Shown here in pieces: positions 15,944-25,247 of a DNA stretch of 64,000 nt (position 1 is the stretch's first letter; each line of letters starts with the position of its first letter). The notes beneath the pieces were generated by a model. The model saw only the letters and a list, made by a program, of their open reading frames with translations. It was not told where the DNA came from and ran no database searches. This stretch comes from Actinoplanes cyaneus. Its GTDB lineage: Bacteria; Actinomycetota; Actinomycetes; Mycobacteriales; Micromonosporaceae. The translations under genes were made by a program, and so were the position numbers. The stretch spans positions 1 to 64,000 of the forward strand of contig NZ_BOMH01000056.1 in assembly GCF_016862095.1 (NCBI RefSeq), written 5' to 3'.

Positions 15944-16489
15944 TTGTCGGGCGACCCGACGAAGGCGTCCCAGTGGGAGGGCGCCGACATCTACATTCAC
16001 GACACCATCGGAACGGCCGGCCCGGCCGACCTCACGACCGCCTGGGGCACCGGCTGGAACGTCGTCGGCCTGCTCGATGGCGAGGAGGGCGCGACCTGGG
16101 AACGCGACGAGGAGTCCTCGGAGAAGTACGCCTGGGGCGGCATCCTCGTCAAGCGCACCAAGTCCAAGCACAAGCGGACGCTCAAGTTCGTCGCGCTGGA
16201 GGACAACGAGACCGTCTTCAAGCTGATCAACCCCGGTTCGACGCGGACCACCACGGCGGGCGTGACCAGCTCGACCATCAAGGTCCCGAAGGGTCATGAA
16301 TTCGCGCTCGGGATGGAGCTGCGCGAGGGCGACCGGGTCGTCCGGCGCTACATCAAGCGAGCCGAGGTCGACACGGTCGACGAGATCAAGGAGTCCGAGT
16401 CCGAGGTCACGGTCTACGCGATCACGGTCGTGCTGTACCCCGAGGCCGACGGCACCCTCTACACCGAACTCTCCGGCGCGGTCGAGTAA
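15944..16489 (+). CDS. major tail tube protein
   Basis: 181 residues, TTG with AAAGGAGCT upstream. Acidic beta-rich protein (GADIYIHDTIGTAG; GLLDGEEGATWERDEE; KRTLKFVALEDNETVFKLIN) typical of siphovirus tail tube subunits. Followed by a strong hairpin and the frameshifted chaperone genes, the canonical order. Confidence 0.85.
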   Translation: MSGDPTKASQWEGADIYIHDTIGTAGPADLTTAWGTGWNVVGLLDGEEGATWERDEESSEKYAWGGILVKRTKSKHKRTLKFVALEDNETVFKLINPGSTRTTTAGVTSSTIKVPKGHEFALGMELREGDRVVRRYIKRAEVDTVDEIKESESEVTVYAITVVLYPEADGTLYTELSGAVE

Positions 16490-16507
16490 CTCCCTCACGT
16501 CGGCCAG

Positions 16508-16542
16508 GCCCGAGACCGTCCCGCGCAGAGACGGTCTCGGGC
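16508..16542 (+). terminator. 13-bp hairpin after major tail gene
   Basis: Perfect arms GCCCGAGACCGTC and GACGGTCTCGGGC with a 9-nt loop and no T tract. It could attenuate transcription so that tube protein exceeds chaperones. Confidence 0.65.
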
Positions 16543-16582
16543 CATATCTCTGCGCTCTCTGCGCCACCCGAAAGGATCTCTC

Positions 16583-16855
16583 TTGCCTGCCAGTAAGACC
16601 GCCGCCGCTCGCGCCGAGGCGACTGACCAGCCCACCACGTTCGTCTATGACGGCGAGACCTACACCATCGCGCCGTCGAAGGACTGGGACCTCGACGCCC
16701 TGGACGCGATGGAGGAGGGCCAGATCGTTAAGCCGGTCAAGCTGATCCTCGGCACCGAGCAGTGGGCGACGTTCAAGGCCAAGCGCCGGACGATCGGCGA
16801 CCTGAACGACATGTTCGAGGCGCTCCAGAAGGCCGCGGGCCTCGCGGGAAACTGA
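16583..16855 (+). CDS. tail assembly chaperone, short form (G-like)
   Basis: 90 residues, TTG start with AAAGGATC upstream. FVYDGETYTIAPSKDWDLDA and a helical remainder match gpG-like tail chaperones, which coat the tape measure during assembly. The last codons GCG GGA AAC precede TGA and carry a slippery heptamer, so a fraction of ribosomes extend into the next frame. Confidence 0.85.
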   Translation: MPASKTAAARAEATDQPTTFVYDGETYTIAPSKDWDLDALDAMEEGQIVKPVKLILGTEQWATFKAKRRTIGDLNDMFEALQKAAGLAGN

Positions 16856-17217
16856 CCGCGCTCGCCGGCCTGCTCCGAGATCACTACGACGCCGTCGAGG
16901 CTGACTTCCAACGCTTCTACGGCGTCGACCTCGGGGGCCTGTGGCGCGGCGAGCTGTCGCTCCGGCGCGTGAGCGCGCTGGTCACCAACCTTCCTCCTGA
17001 GTCCGCCACCTGGGCCGCCGAGAACGGCGAAGCCCTCGGCGCGTCCCGCGCGGACGTGCTGCTGGCGGACATCTTCCAAGCCGTCACCGGCCAGCCGCAC
17101 CCGCTGCGTCCGCAGCCGAAGGATCGCGCGGCCGTCGAGCGCCACGAGTCAACCGCCGCCCGCCTCCGCGCCCAGCGTGCCCGCGTGGCCGCGCAGCGCC
17201 CGAAGGAGGCGTCATAA
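16583..17217 (+). CDS. tail assembly chaperone, -1 frameshift form (GT-like)
   Basis: Slippage on GGGAAAC (16846-16852) moves ribosomes to the -1 frame, which continues CTG ACC GCG CTC from 16852 to the TAA at 17215-17217, adding 121 residues (total about 211). The added domain (RDHYDAVEADFQRFYGVDLG, GELSLRRVSALVTNLPPES) is the T domain that recruits tube protein. The second frame has no good start of its own near the junction. Confidence 0.85.
16846..16852 (+). promoter_or_regulatory. -1 ribosomal frameshift site GGGAAAC
   Basis: Matches X XXY YYZ in the zero frame (GCG GGA AAC) and lies directly against the TGA stop, the usual position in siphovirus chaperone genes. Confidence 0.85.
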
Positions 17218-20171
17218 GCAACGTCGGCTACGCCACGCTCTCGATCATCCCGAGCGCGAAGGGCTTTCTGAAGAAGCTCCAGGCCGAGACGAAGTCGCCG
17301 CTTGAGGCGTACAGCAAAGAGGTCGGCAAGGCCCTCTCGGATCAGGTTGCGACTGCGGTTGGTGAGGGGCTGAGCAAGGCCAACGCTCAGGCGTTCGGCC
17401 AGCGCGTCGGTGACTCGACACGTAAGGAGACCAGCCGCGGTGTCCGCGACGGTGTGACGGACGGCGCCGAGGTCTCGAAGAAGCCGCTTCGCACCGCCAT
17501 CGGCAAGGCGCTTCGCGGCGGCTTCAGCTCCGGCTTCCGGTTCTTCCGCTCGTCCGCCCAGGCCGAGGGCGACGGCTTCCGCCGCTCGCTCGTCAGCGGT
17601 CTCGCGGGCGGCGTGCTGCGCGGTCTGTCCAGCGCGTTCAGCGCGGCCGGCAAGTTGGCGGGCGAGTTCGCGACCAACGTCAGCGAGGCACTGCGCGAGG
17701 GCGGCAAGGTCGCACTCTCGGCCGTGACCGGCCTGATCAGCACGGCAGCCGGTACAGCAGCGACAGGCGGGCTAAACCTCCTGCTCGGAGCGGTGATCGC
17801 AATCTCCGCTGCACTCCCGATCGCCATCGCCGGCTTTCTGGCGCTGGCCCCTGCGATCTACCTGGTCGGCGGCGCGGCCGGATCGTTGTTCACCCTCGCC
17901 ACGGGCGGCATCGCCACGATGGCCGTGCTCGCCATGGCGACGCACGGGCTCGGTGACGCCTTCAACGAGCTCGGCGAGAAAGGCAAGATCAGCCGGGAGA
18001 CGCTCGACAAGCTCGCGCCCGCCGCCGCGAAGTTCGTCCAGAAGGTCGCCCAACTCAAGAAGCCGTTCGCCGAGCTGACGAAGTACGTGCAGAGCCGCGT
18101 CTTCCGCAACCTCGCCGGCGTGCTGGACAAGCTCTGGAAGCGCTGGCAGAAGCCGCTCTTCAAGATCCTCGGCGGCGTCGGCAACACCATCAACGGCGTC
18201 CTCACGCGAATCGGCGCGGCCCTCAGCAAGAAGAGCTTCGTCGACAACATCGCGAAGGCCACGGCCGGCTTTGACGTCTTCCTGGGCCGGCTCGGCAAGA
18301 GCGCCGGCCCGTTGATCGACACGTTCGGCCGGCTGGCTGCCGCTGCGGTGCCCTTCCTGACGCAGCTCGGCGACCTGATCGGCGGCGTGATCGACCGTTT
18401 CTCCGCCTGGGTCGCGGCGGCCGACAAGAGCAACAAGCTCAAGTCGTTCTTCACCGATGCCGCTCAGGCGCTTCGGGACATCTGGGCGATCGGCGGCCTG
18501 AGCTTCAAGATCATCGGCGACATCGTCCGCATCCTCTTCCCGTCGGCGAAGTCCGCTTCGGGCAGCGTGCTCGGCGGCGTCCGCACGACGCTCGAAGACA
18601 TCCACACCTGGCTCAGCGACCCGAAGAACGTCGCGGCGATCCAGAAAATGATCGACCAGATCAAGGACTTCGCGAAGCGCGCCGTGACCGAGTGGATTCC
18701 GGCGGTCGCCGGCTTCTTCGCCGAGGTCGGCAGGTGGATGGCCAAGGTCGCGGAGTGGGGCCGCAAGTGGGACGACTTCAAGCAGCGCGTCTCGATCGCG
18801 CTGGGCGCGGCCCTCGGCGTCGCCCGAGGCACGATCGGCGCCATCGTCGATCAGATCAAGCGGCTCGCTGACCCGCTTCGATCCGCTGGTGCGGCGTTCG
18901 GCCGTTTGAAGGCGGCCGTCAAGACGCACATCGCCCAGGCCGTCGCGGTGGTCCAAGGTCTTCCCGGGAAGATCGTCGCGGCGCTGGCCGGACTGCCGGG
19001 CCAGCTCTACGACGCCGGCAAGAACGCCGTCGCCGGGTTCATTCGGGGCTTGCTCTCCGACGCGAAGGGCCTGATCGGCGCCGGGACCTCGCTGGGCCGC
19101 ATGGCATTTGACGCGGCGAAGAACTTCCTCGACATCAACTCGCCGTCGCGCAAGATGGCCGAGCTGGGCACCTGGGCGGCGAAGGGTTTCGTCGTCGGCA
19201 TGGTCGGCGGCCTCGACGAGGTCAAGGCGACCGCCGAGAAGCTCGCCGAGAAGGCGCTCTCCGCGCTGCGGGCCAAGGGCCTCAGCGAGTCGGTTGCGAA
19301 CAAGCGCGTCAACGCGCTGACCAAGGCGCTCGCGCCGAAGCAGAAGCAGATCGAGGCGCTCGCGAAGCAGTGGGACGCGCTGGCCGTGAAGATCTCCGAC
19401 GCGAAGCAGAAGCTCGCCGACGCGATGCAGGCCCGCTCCGACTTCAGCGCCGCCGTCCGCAGCTCGGTCATCGACACCGGCTCGATCACGAGCATCGACG
19501 CGGGCAACTCCAGCGGGATCATCGCCTCGATGCGCGCCCAGCTCGTCCGGGCGCAGAAGTGGGCGAGCGTTCTCGGGCAGCTCCGCAAGCAGGGCCTCAA
19601 CGACACGACCTACCGGCAGCTCGTCGAGGCGGGCCCGGACAGCCTGGAGATCGCCGAGACGCTACTCAAGGGCGGCAAGTCCGCGATCGGCGAGGTCAAC
19701 AGCGTTCAGAAGCAGCTCGCCAGTGTGGCCGGCTCGGTCGGTGGGCAGGCGTCCGCAGCGCTCTACGACAGCGGTGTGAACGCTGCTCGTGGACTGGTCA
19801 AGGGGCTGGAGTCCCAGCAGGCCGCGATCGAGAAGATCATGGAGAAGATCGCGAAGTCGATGGTCAAGACCATCAAGAAGCAGCTCGGCATCAAGAGCCC
19901 GTCGCGGGTGCTGATGAAGCTCGGCAGCTACTCCGGCGAGGGCTACGCGAAGGGGCTGGAGAAGTCCGGCCGCAAGGTCACCAAGGCGTACTCCGCGCTG
20001 ACCACGCTCCCCGACGCGCAGGTCCCGGGCGCCGGCGCGACGAGTGCGGGTTCCGGTGGTCCGCTGATCGGGTCGCTGACGCTCGCGGCCTCGAAGGAGA
20101 CCGTCCGCGACCAGCTCGACGAGGTCACCTGGACGCTGCGGCGCATCCGGCGAGGCGGTGTCTATGCGTGA
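17214..20171 (+). CDS. tape measure protein
   Basis: About 985 residues; sets tail length. The conserved N terminus SNVGYATLSIIPSAKGFLKK begins directly after an ATA codon at 17214, which overlaps the preceding TAA as ATAA and has AGGAGG four bases upstream. No ATG, GTG or TTG occurs in frame there; the next is GTG at 17454, which would remove 80 conserved residues. The middle has two to three hydrophobic helices (about 175-250: TGGLNLLLGAVIAISAALPI and following). Two typical tape-measure motifs, INSPSRKMAELGTWAAKGF and IKSPSRVLMKLGSYSGEGY, are near the C terminus. Coiled coils elsewhere. Confidence 0.9.
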   Translation: MSNVGYATLSIIPSAKGFLKKLQAETKSPLEAYSKEVGKALSDQVATAVGEGLSKANAQAFGQRVGDSTRKETSRGVRDGVTDGAEVSKKPLRTAIGKALRGGFSSGFRFFRSSAQAEGDGFRRSLVSGLAGGVLRGLSSAFSAAGKLAGEFATNVSEALREGGKVALSAVTGLISTAAGTAATGGLNLLLGAVIAISAALPIAIAGFLALAPAIYLVGGAAGSLFTLATGGIATMAVLAMATHGLGDAFNELGEKGKISRETLDKLAPAAAKFVQKVAQLKKPFAELTKYVQSRVFRNLAGVLDKLWKRWQKPLFKILGGVGNTINGVLTRIGAALSKKSFVDNIAKATAGFDVFLGRLGKSAGPLIDTFGRLAAAAVPFLTQLGDLIGGVIDRFSAWVAAADKSNKLKSFFTDAAQALRDIWAIGGLSFKIIGDIVRILFPSAKSASGSVLGGVRTTLEDIHTWLSDPKNVAAIQKMIDQIKDFAKRAVTEWIPAVAGFFAEVGRWMAKVAEWGRKWDDFKQRVSIALGAALGVARGTIGAIVDQIKRLADPLRSAGAAFGRLKAAVKTHIAQAVAVVQGLPGKIVAALAGLPGQLYDAGKNAVAGFIRGLLSDAKGLIGAGTSLGRMAFDAAKNFLDINSPSRKMAELGTWAAKGFVVGMVGGLDEVKATAEKLAEKALSALRAKGLSESVANKRVNALTKALAPKQKQIEALAKQWDALAVKISDAKQKLADAMQARSDFSAAVRSSVIDTGSITSIDAGNSSGIIASMRAQLVRAQKWASVLGQLRKQGLNDTTYRQLVEAGPDSLEIAETLLKGGKSAIGEVNSVQKQLASVAGSVGGQASAALYDSGVNAARGLVKGLESQQAAIEKIMEKIAKSMVKTIKKQLGIKSPSRVLMKLGSYSGEGYAKGLEKSGRKVTKAYSALTTLPDAQVPGAGATSAGSGGPLIGSLTLAASKETVRDQLDEVTWTLRRIRRGGVYA

Positions 20172-21051
20172 TCGTGAGTGGCGGCTCGTCTACCCGGGCG
20201 TCGATCTGAGCTTCGGCCCGGTCGACGCCCCGGTCGTGCATCTGAGCGCCCCGGAGATCTCCGAGCCGGAGATCCGCACTGACGACACCGACCGGCCGCG
20301 TCAGGACGGCATCGCCTTCGGCGTCGACTTCACCGGCTCCCGCACCATCACTTTCGACCTGGGCGTCCTGGCGGACACCGAAGGGCAGGCCCGCACACTG
20401 CTCGCCGACCTGGCGAACGCCTGGCGGGCGAAGTCGATCCGCTCCTCGTCGCGCGGTGCGATGGCCGAGCTGCACGTCCAGCACGCCGGTCGGGAACGGG
20501 TGATCTACGGCCGCCCCCGTCGTTTCGCGGTCTCCGAGGAGGAGATCGGCGAGGGCTTCGCGGCGGTCGCGGCCGACTTCGTGACGGCCGATGACGTCTT
20601 CTACGGCCCGGCGGATGAGTCCGGCTCGGTCGCGCTCGTCCCGGCCCCGAGCGGCGGCCTGACCACGCCGCTGACCACGCCGCTGACCACCACGGCGAAG
20701 TCCGACCGCTCGACCGTCATCTCGGTCGGCGGCGAGTTGTCGGCCTGGCCGGTCGTTACGGTCTACGGCCCGATCACCACGCCGGTGATCGAGGTCGTCG
20801 GTAAGTGGCGCATGACGCTGTCCGCGAGTATCGCCGCAGGTGACTCCGTCACGGTCGACACCCGGCCGTGGGCCCGGACCGTCCTGCGCGCGGGCGGCGG
20901 TTCGCTGGCCGGCGCGCTCACCCGCGACTCCGTGCGCTTGGCCCGCGCCGCGCTGGCTCCCGGCAAGTACGAGATCGCGCTTCGCGGTATCGACGCGACC
21001 GGCACGGCCTCGATGCGCATCGCCTGGCGCCCGGTCTACGTATCTCTCTAG
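20164..21051 (+). CDS. distal tail (Dit-like) protein
   Basis: 295 residues. ATG at 20164 has GAGG eight bases upstream, better than the GTG at 20158. N-terminal YPGVDLSFGPVDAPVVHLSA and TITFDLGVLADTEGQARTLL fit Dit/phage tail family; a C-terminal galectin-like beta domain follows (STVISVGGELSAWPVVTVYG, RAALAPGKYEIALRG). It forms the hub joining tail tube and fibres. Overlaps the tape measure end. Confidence 0.75.
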   Translation: MRDREWRLVYPGVDLSFGPVDAPVVHLSAPEISEPEIRTDDTDRPRQDGIAFGVDFTGSRTITFDLGVLADTEGQARTLLADLANAWRAKSIRSSSRGAMAELHVQHAGRERVIYGRPRRFAVSEEEIGEGFAAVAADFVTADDVFYGPADESGSVALVPAPSGGLTTPLTTPLTTTAKSDRSTVISVGGELSAWPVVTVYGPITTPVIEVVGKWRMTLSASIAAGDSVTVDTRPWARTVLRAGGGSLAGALTRDSVRLARAALAPGKYEIALRGIDATGTASMRIAWRPVYVSL

Positions 21052-21060
21052 GAGGAAATC

Positions 21061-22041
21061 TTGGGCTGGGACTCCGTTCCCTGGCTCGTGGGCGGCGGCG
21101 CCGAGCACAGCCCCGAAGTCGGCCGTCTGCTCGCGTACGCCGCGATGGCCGGCAACGAGGGCATCATCGGCTCCGCCGACCTGCGGGTCGCCGCGCTCGC
21201 AACGCCCGGCTCGTCCGTGACCGTCGCTCCGGGCGCCTGCGGCATCCTCTGCCGCGCCACCAGCCAGCAGTACCAGATGTACGCGGGCCGCATGGCCACA
21301 CAGGACACCGTCGCCATCTCGGCGACCGGCTCAGGCTCCGGCCGATCGGACCTGATCGTCGCGCGGGTCGAGGACCCCTGGCTCTCCGGCGAGCCCTGGG
21401 ACGACCCGGCCAACCCGAAGGTCGGCCCGTACATCTACACCCGGGTCATCCCGAACGTCCCGAACACGACCACCACCGTGACCGGCCTCAACCTGGGTTA
21501 CTCGGCAATCCCGCTTGCGCGTATCGACATCCCGGCGTCCACCGCCACGATCACGCAGGCCATGATCGTCGACCTCCGGAGGATCGCCAACCCGCGCCGG
21601 TCGCGGCAGCTCCTCGTCACCTCGCCGACGGCGACGCAGTCACTCACCAGCACCGCCGCGACCCCGGCGGACTGGCCGGCTGCGGCCGTCAAAACGGTCG
21701 CGGTGCCGTCGTGGGCGGTGCAGGCGAAGATCGTGATCACCGCCGCGGGCGTGGTGGCCGTCGGCGATGTGGTCGACGGCTGGGTCCGCAGTCGCTTCGG
21801 AACGGTATTCGGCCAGGAGACCTACTTCGACACCAACGGCGTCAGCGGCGGTAACGGCCTCGACAAGACACTGATGACCGCGGACGTCCTGAGCGTGCCT
21901 TCCAGTCTGCGCGGCACCTCGACGTCCGTGGCTCTGCAAGGTCGCCTTAAGTACCGAGGGTCATCCGGGCTCGGGCGGCTCGACGCCACGACCGGGACCA
22001 CGCTCGTCGCGGACATCGAGTTCCTCGAGGTCGCCGAGTGA
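21061..22041 (+). CDS. minor tail / baseplate protein
   Basis: 326 residues, TTG with AGGAGGAAATC upstream. The N-terminal part (RLLAYAAMAGNEGIIGSADL, VTVAPGACGILCR, GRSDLIVARVEDPW) resembles siphovirus baseplate proteins with a receptor-binding shoulder domain; the C-terminal 130 residues form a separate beta-sandwich-like unit (WAVQAKIVITAAGVVAVGDV). Host attachment is likely. Coupled to the next gene by GTGA. Confidence 0.7.
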   Translation: MGWDSVPWLVGGGAEHSPEVGRLLAYAAMAGNEGIIGSADLRVAALATPGSSVTVAPGACGILCRATSQQYQMYAGRMATQDTVAISATGSGSGRSDLIVARVEDPWLSGEPWDDPANPKVGPYIYTRVIPNVPNTTTTVTGLNLGYSAIPLARIDIPASTATITQAMIVDLRRIANPRRSRQLLVTSPTATQSLTSTAATPADWPAAAVKTVAVPSWAVQAKIVITAAGVVAVGDVVDGWVRSRFGTVFGQETYFDTNGVSGGNGLDKTLMTADVLSVPSSLRGTSTSVALQGRLKYRGSSGLGRLDATTGTTLVADIEFLEVAE

Positions 22042-23111
22042 GCTGGCGCTACCTCGCCCAGCGCGCCCTCACCGGGGAATGGCTGAGCTGGGACCTACCG
22101 ATCGACCGCGACGAGCTGAGCTGGGCCCTGTCCGGCCCCGGTGCTCTGCGCGGCACCATCTCCCCGGACGTCGGCCACCTCCGCGCCAGCGACGGAAGTC
22201 TCGTGCTTCAGGAATGGGGCACGCTGCTCTACGCCGAGGCCGACGGCGAGATCCGCTGGGGCGGCATCGTCGTCGGCTCCTCCTGGGACGGCCCGGCCTG
22301 GACCGTCGAGGCGGTCGGCATGTCGACCTATCCGAACGGCATCCCGTACCTCGGCGAGTACAGCCAGATCGACGCCGACCCGGCGGCCGTCTACCGCGAC
22401 GTCTGGGCCTACGTCCAGGCGCAGCCGGACAGCAACCTCGGCGTCGCGGTCGACACGATCAGCACCCCGGCCCGAGTCGGTACCGCCGGATCTCCCTACG
22501 CGCTGTCGTGGTGGGAGGCGCCGGACTGCGGCTCAGCGCTCGACGAGCTGGCCAAGGCCGGCCCGTTCGACTACGCCGAGGAACACACCTGGAACGGCAA
22601 CGCGGTCGCCCACCGCATCCGGCTCGGCTATCCCCGGCTCGGCCGCAAGCGCGACGATCTCGCCTTCGTCCAAGGCGACAACGTGACGAACGTGGTCACC
22701 GCGGAGCGCTCCGGCGACGCCTACGCCAATGAGGTCGTCGGGGTGGGCGCGGGCTCGGGCCGGGCGATCCTTCAGCGCCGCATCCCGATACGGGACGGCC
22801 GGCTCCGGCGGCCGGCGATCTACACCGACAAGACGATCAGCGACGCGGCCCGGCTGGACGCTGTCATCCGGCGCGAGCTGGACGCCCGGCGCGACGTGCT
22901 GGAGCTGCGCTCCGTCGAGGTCGTCGACCATCCCAACGCGCCCATCGGTTCGTGGCAGCTCGGCGATGACGTCCTGATTCAAGCGTCGCTGCCCTGGCTC
23001 GGCGACATCGCCGTCTGGGAGCGCGTCGTCGGCTGGTCGCTGATCTCCGAGACCCGAGTCTCCCTCACCCTCCAGCGTTCCGACTCCTTCACCTACGGAG
23101 GTACCGCATGA
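22038..23111 (+). CDS. minor tail protein (gp27/Gp37-like hub)
   Basis: 357 residues. WEAPDCGSALDELAKAGPFD, AYANEVVGVGAGSGRAIL and IRRELDARRDVLELRSVEVV are found in siphovirus tail hub proteins of the Gp37-like family. It probably forms the tail-tip ring beneath the Dit protein. GTG overlapping the previous stop. Confidence 0.7.
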   Translation: MSWRYLAQRALTGEWLSWDLPIDRDELSWALSGPGALRGTISPDVGHLRASDGSLVLQEWGTLLYAEADGEIRWGGIVVGSSWDGPAWTVEAVGMSTYPNGIPYLGEYSQIDADPAAVYRDVWAYVQAQPDSNLGVAVDTISTPARVGTAGSPYALSWWEAPDCGSALDELAKAGPFDYAEEHTWNGNAVAHRIRLGYPRLGRKRDDLAFVQGDNVTNVVTAERSGDAYANEVVGVGAGSGRAILQRRIPIRDGRLRRPAIYTDKTISDAARLDAVIRRELDARRDVLELRSVEVVDHPNAPIGSWQLGDDVLIQASLPWLGDIAVWERVVGWSLISETRVSLTLQRSDSFTYGGTA

Positions 23112-24349
23112 CCGTGAGCGCCGACGCGCTCGCAACCGAGCTGGCCGACATGCGCCGCCGCCTGGAGGCGCTGGAACGCTCGGCCCAGATGTCCCGGACC
23201 TCGATCGAGGGTGGGGCGCTCGTCGTCAACGACGATGCCGGTTCGCCCGTGCTCACCGTCGGCCGGCAGTCCGACGGCGCCTACGCGGTCGCCGCGTCAA
23301 ACGGCGCCCAGGTCGTCGCGAACGTCGTCGACCTGCCCGCCGGGTCGATCACCGAGACCGACATCGCCGAAGGCGCGATCAGCACACCGAAGCTCGCGGC
23401 GAATGCCATCACGGCCGACAAGATCGCGGTCGACGCCCTGGACGCGCGGACGATCCGCGGCAACACGATCATCGGCGCGCAGATCACCGGTAGCACCGTC
23501 ACAGCGGGAACGGGCGGCGAGGTAGTTCTCGAAGAGGCCGGGCTGTTCATTACCAACCCGGATGACAACGCCCAGTACATCGCCCTGTCCTACACAGACC
23601 CCGAGATGGGCGTCGGCATCACCCTCGGCCCCGGCAAAGACCAGAGCGGCGCGTTCCCGAACTCCTGGCCCGGCTCAGCGGCGATCCACGCCACCGGATA
23701 CGGCGACTACACCAACGACCCCGACGGCCGCTACGCACCGACACTGCGAATCGCCGCCCCCTACAACAGCTCGTACCCGTCCCCGCCGACCGGCATCGAC
23801 TACTCCTTGATGCTGCTTCGGTCCGGCGACGAAGAGGGCGGCGACCCGAGAATCAGCCTGGTCACGAACATCGTCGAGGTCTCCGACCGCTTGACCACCG
23901 TTGGCGACGTCGCAATCGGTGGCGCTCTGGCCGTCGGCGGCGTGCCGGTCTTCCGCAATGTAAAGACGATCAATAACGCGCAAGGCACCGGAACCACCAC
24001 GGTAGCGACGTACGCCGCGCTCCCCGGCACGTCGAGTCTTGCTTTCACCAAGAAATACAGCGGGACGCAGACCAAGTTGATCGCGCGGCTGACCGCTAGC
24101 TGTGCCGCGACGGCGGTGTCCACCGTTCGTATGGCCGTCCGTATCAGCGGCACCGATTACGACATCGCACACCGCAGCTTCGAGACCGTCAACAAACACG
24201 ACCGGCTCAGCGGCGAGCGAGAGATCACCGGAGTTTCCGCCGGCACCTACACCGTCCAAGCGATGTGGCGACGTGTCAGCGGCACCGGAACGATCTCCAG
24301 CGACAGCAATGACTGGCTGAGTCTCGCCATCGAAGAAGTTCCTGTCTGA
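23108..24349 (+). CDS. tail fibre protein
   Basis: 413 residues, ATG coupled by four bases. Coiled coil at 5-30 (LADMRRRLEALERSA), then the fibre motifs SITETDIAEGAISTPKLAAN, AITADKIAVDALDARTI and RGNTIIGAQITGSTVTAG, a shaft, and a C-terminal beta domain of about 130 residues (TSSLAFTKKYSGTQTKLIAR) probably contacting the cell surface. Last gene of the structural operon. Confidence 0.8.
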   Translation: MTVSADALATELADMRRRLEALERSAQMSRTSIEGGALVVNDDAGSPVLTVGRQSDGAYAVAASNGAQVVANVVDLPAGSITETDIAEGAISTPKLAANAITADKIAVDALDARTIRGNTIIGAQITGSTVTAGTGGEVVLEEAGLFITNPDDNAQYIALSYTDPEMGVGITLGPGKDQSGAFPNSWPGSAAIHATGYGDYTNDPDGRYAPTLRIAAPYNSSYPSPPTGIDYSLMLLRSGDEEGGDPRISLVTNIVEVSDRLTTVGDVAIGGALAVGGVPVFRNVKTINNAQGTGTTTVATYAALPGTSSLAFTKKYSGTQTKLIARLTASCAATAVSTVRMAVRISGTDYDIAHRSFETVNKHDRLSGEREITGVSAGTYTVQAMWRRVSGTGTISSDSNDWLSLAIEEVPV

Positions 24350-24363
24350 CCTTCGCCGTATCC

Positions 24364-24389
24364 GGGCGCTCCTCATGTGAGGGGCGCCC
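24364..24389 (+). terminator. terminator after tail fibre gene
   Basis: GGGCGCTCCTCA / TGAGGGGCGCCC stem with one wobble pair and a TTTCTC tail, 14 bases after the stop codon. Confidence 0.8.
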
Positions 24390-24412
24390 TTTCTCATGCC
24401 TGGAAGGACCCG

Positions 24413-25240
24413 TTGACCACCGCTCCCGCGAACCTCAAGGCCGTCCGCGCGCTCCTGCTCGACCACCTCGACATCCACGAGAACAGCTCGGCCTACCCGA
24501 CCGATCTGGACCCGCTGGAAGTCGGCATCGTCGGTGACACCGCGCACGTCAAGAACGGCAACAGCTACCACCTCGGCCTGCCCGAGCAGGCCAAGATCGG
24601 CTACGCCGCGACCGAATCGGCCCGCGACAAGGCCGGCCTTGCCGCCTTCGCTTCGGCCCTCGACGTCGGTTACTTCTCGGTCACCGTTAAGGGCAAGACC
24701 CACACGCTCCGTACCTTCAGCGCCTGGCTCGTCGCCGAATGCCGCAAGGGCGCCAGCGACACGCTCGACATCCGCGAGGTGATCTACAGCCTCGACGGCA
24801 AGACTGTGCATCGCTGGGACCGGCTCGGCAAGCGGTCGAGCGGCGACAGCTCTCACACCTTCCACACGCACATCTCATTCTTCCGCGACGCAACGAAGTC
24901 CGGCCGCGACCTGACCGCGCTCTTCAAGCGCTACCTGGTCTCGATCGGCCTCATCGCCGGCCCGAAGCCCGCCCCGACGCCGGCCAAGCCGTCCGCGCCG
25001 AAGCCGCCGGCCGGCCTGCCGAAGCACGCGCTCGGCTCGCGCCAGCTCAAGGAGGGGGCGAAGGGCACGGACGTCTGGGAGGCCCAGCAGCTCTTGAACG
25101 CCAAGGGCGCGAAGCTCAAGACCGACGGGGACTTCGGCCCCGCCACCGAGAAGGCCGTCCGCGCGTTCCAGCGGGCCAAGAAGCTCGACGACGACGGCAT
25201 CATCGGCCCGCGCACGCTCACCGCCCTGCGGAAGAAGTGA
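24413..25240 (+). CDS. endolysin: LAS-type metallopeptidase plus peptidoglycan-binding domain
   Basis: 275 residues; TTG with GGAAGGA upstream. The N-terminal 170 residues carry SYHLG, an ASALD motif and HTHISFF, the His/Asp/His pattern of M15-like zinc peptidases, with TLDIREVIYSLDGKTV and RWDRLGKRSSGDSSHTFH as in other actinophage lysins. A Lys/Pro linker (about 180-200) leads to a PG_binding_1 domain (GAKGTDVWEAQQLLNAKGAK, DGDFGPATEKAVRAFQRA). Releases progeny by cutting host peptidoglycan cross-links. Two membrane proteins follow. Confidence 0.85.
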   Translation: MTTAPANLKAVRALLLDHLDIHENSSAYPTDLDPLEVGIVGDTAHVKNGNSYHLGLPEQAKIGYAATESARDKAGLAAFASALDVGYFSVTVKGKTHTLRTFSAWLVAECRKGASDTLDIREVIYSLDGKTVHRWDRLGKRSSGDSSHTFHTHISFFRDATKSGRDLTALFKRYLVSIGLIAGPKPAPTPAKPSAPKPPAGLPKHALGSRQLKEGAKGTDVWEAQQLLNAKGAKLKTDGDFGPATEKAVRAFQRAKKLDDDGIIGPRTLTALRKK

Positions 25241-25247
25241 GCCGCCC

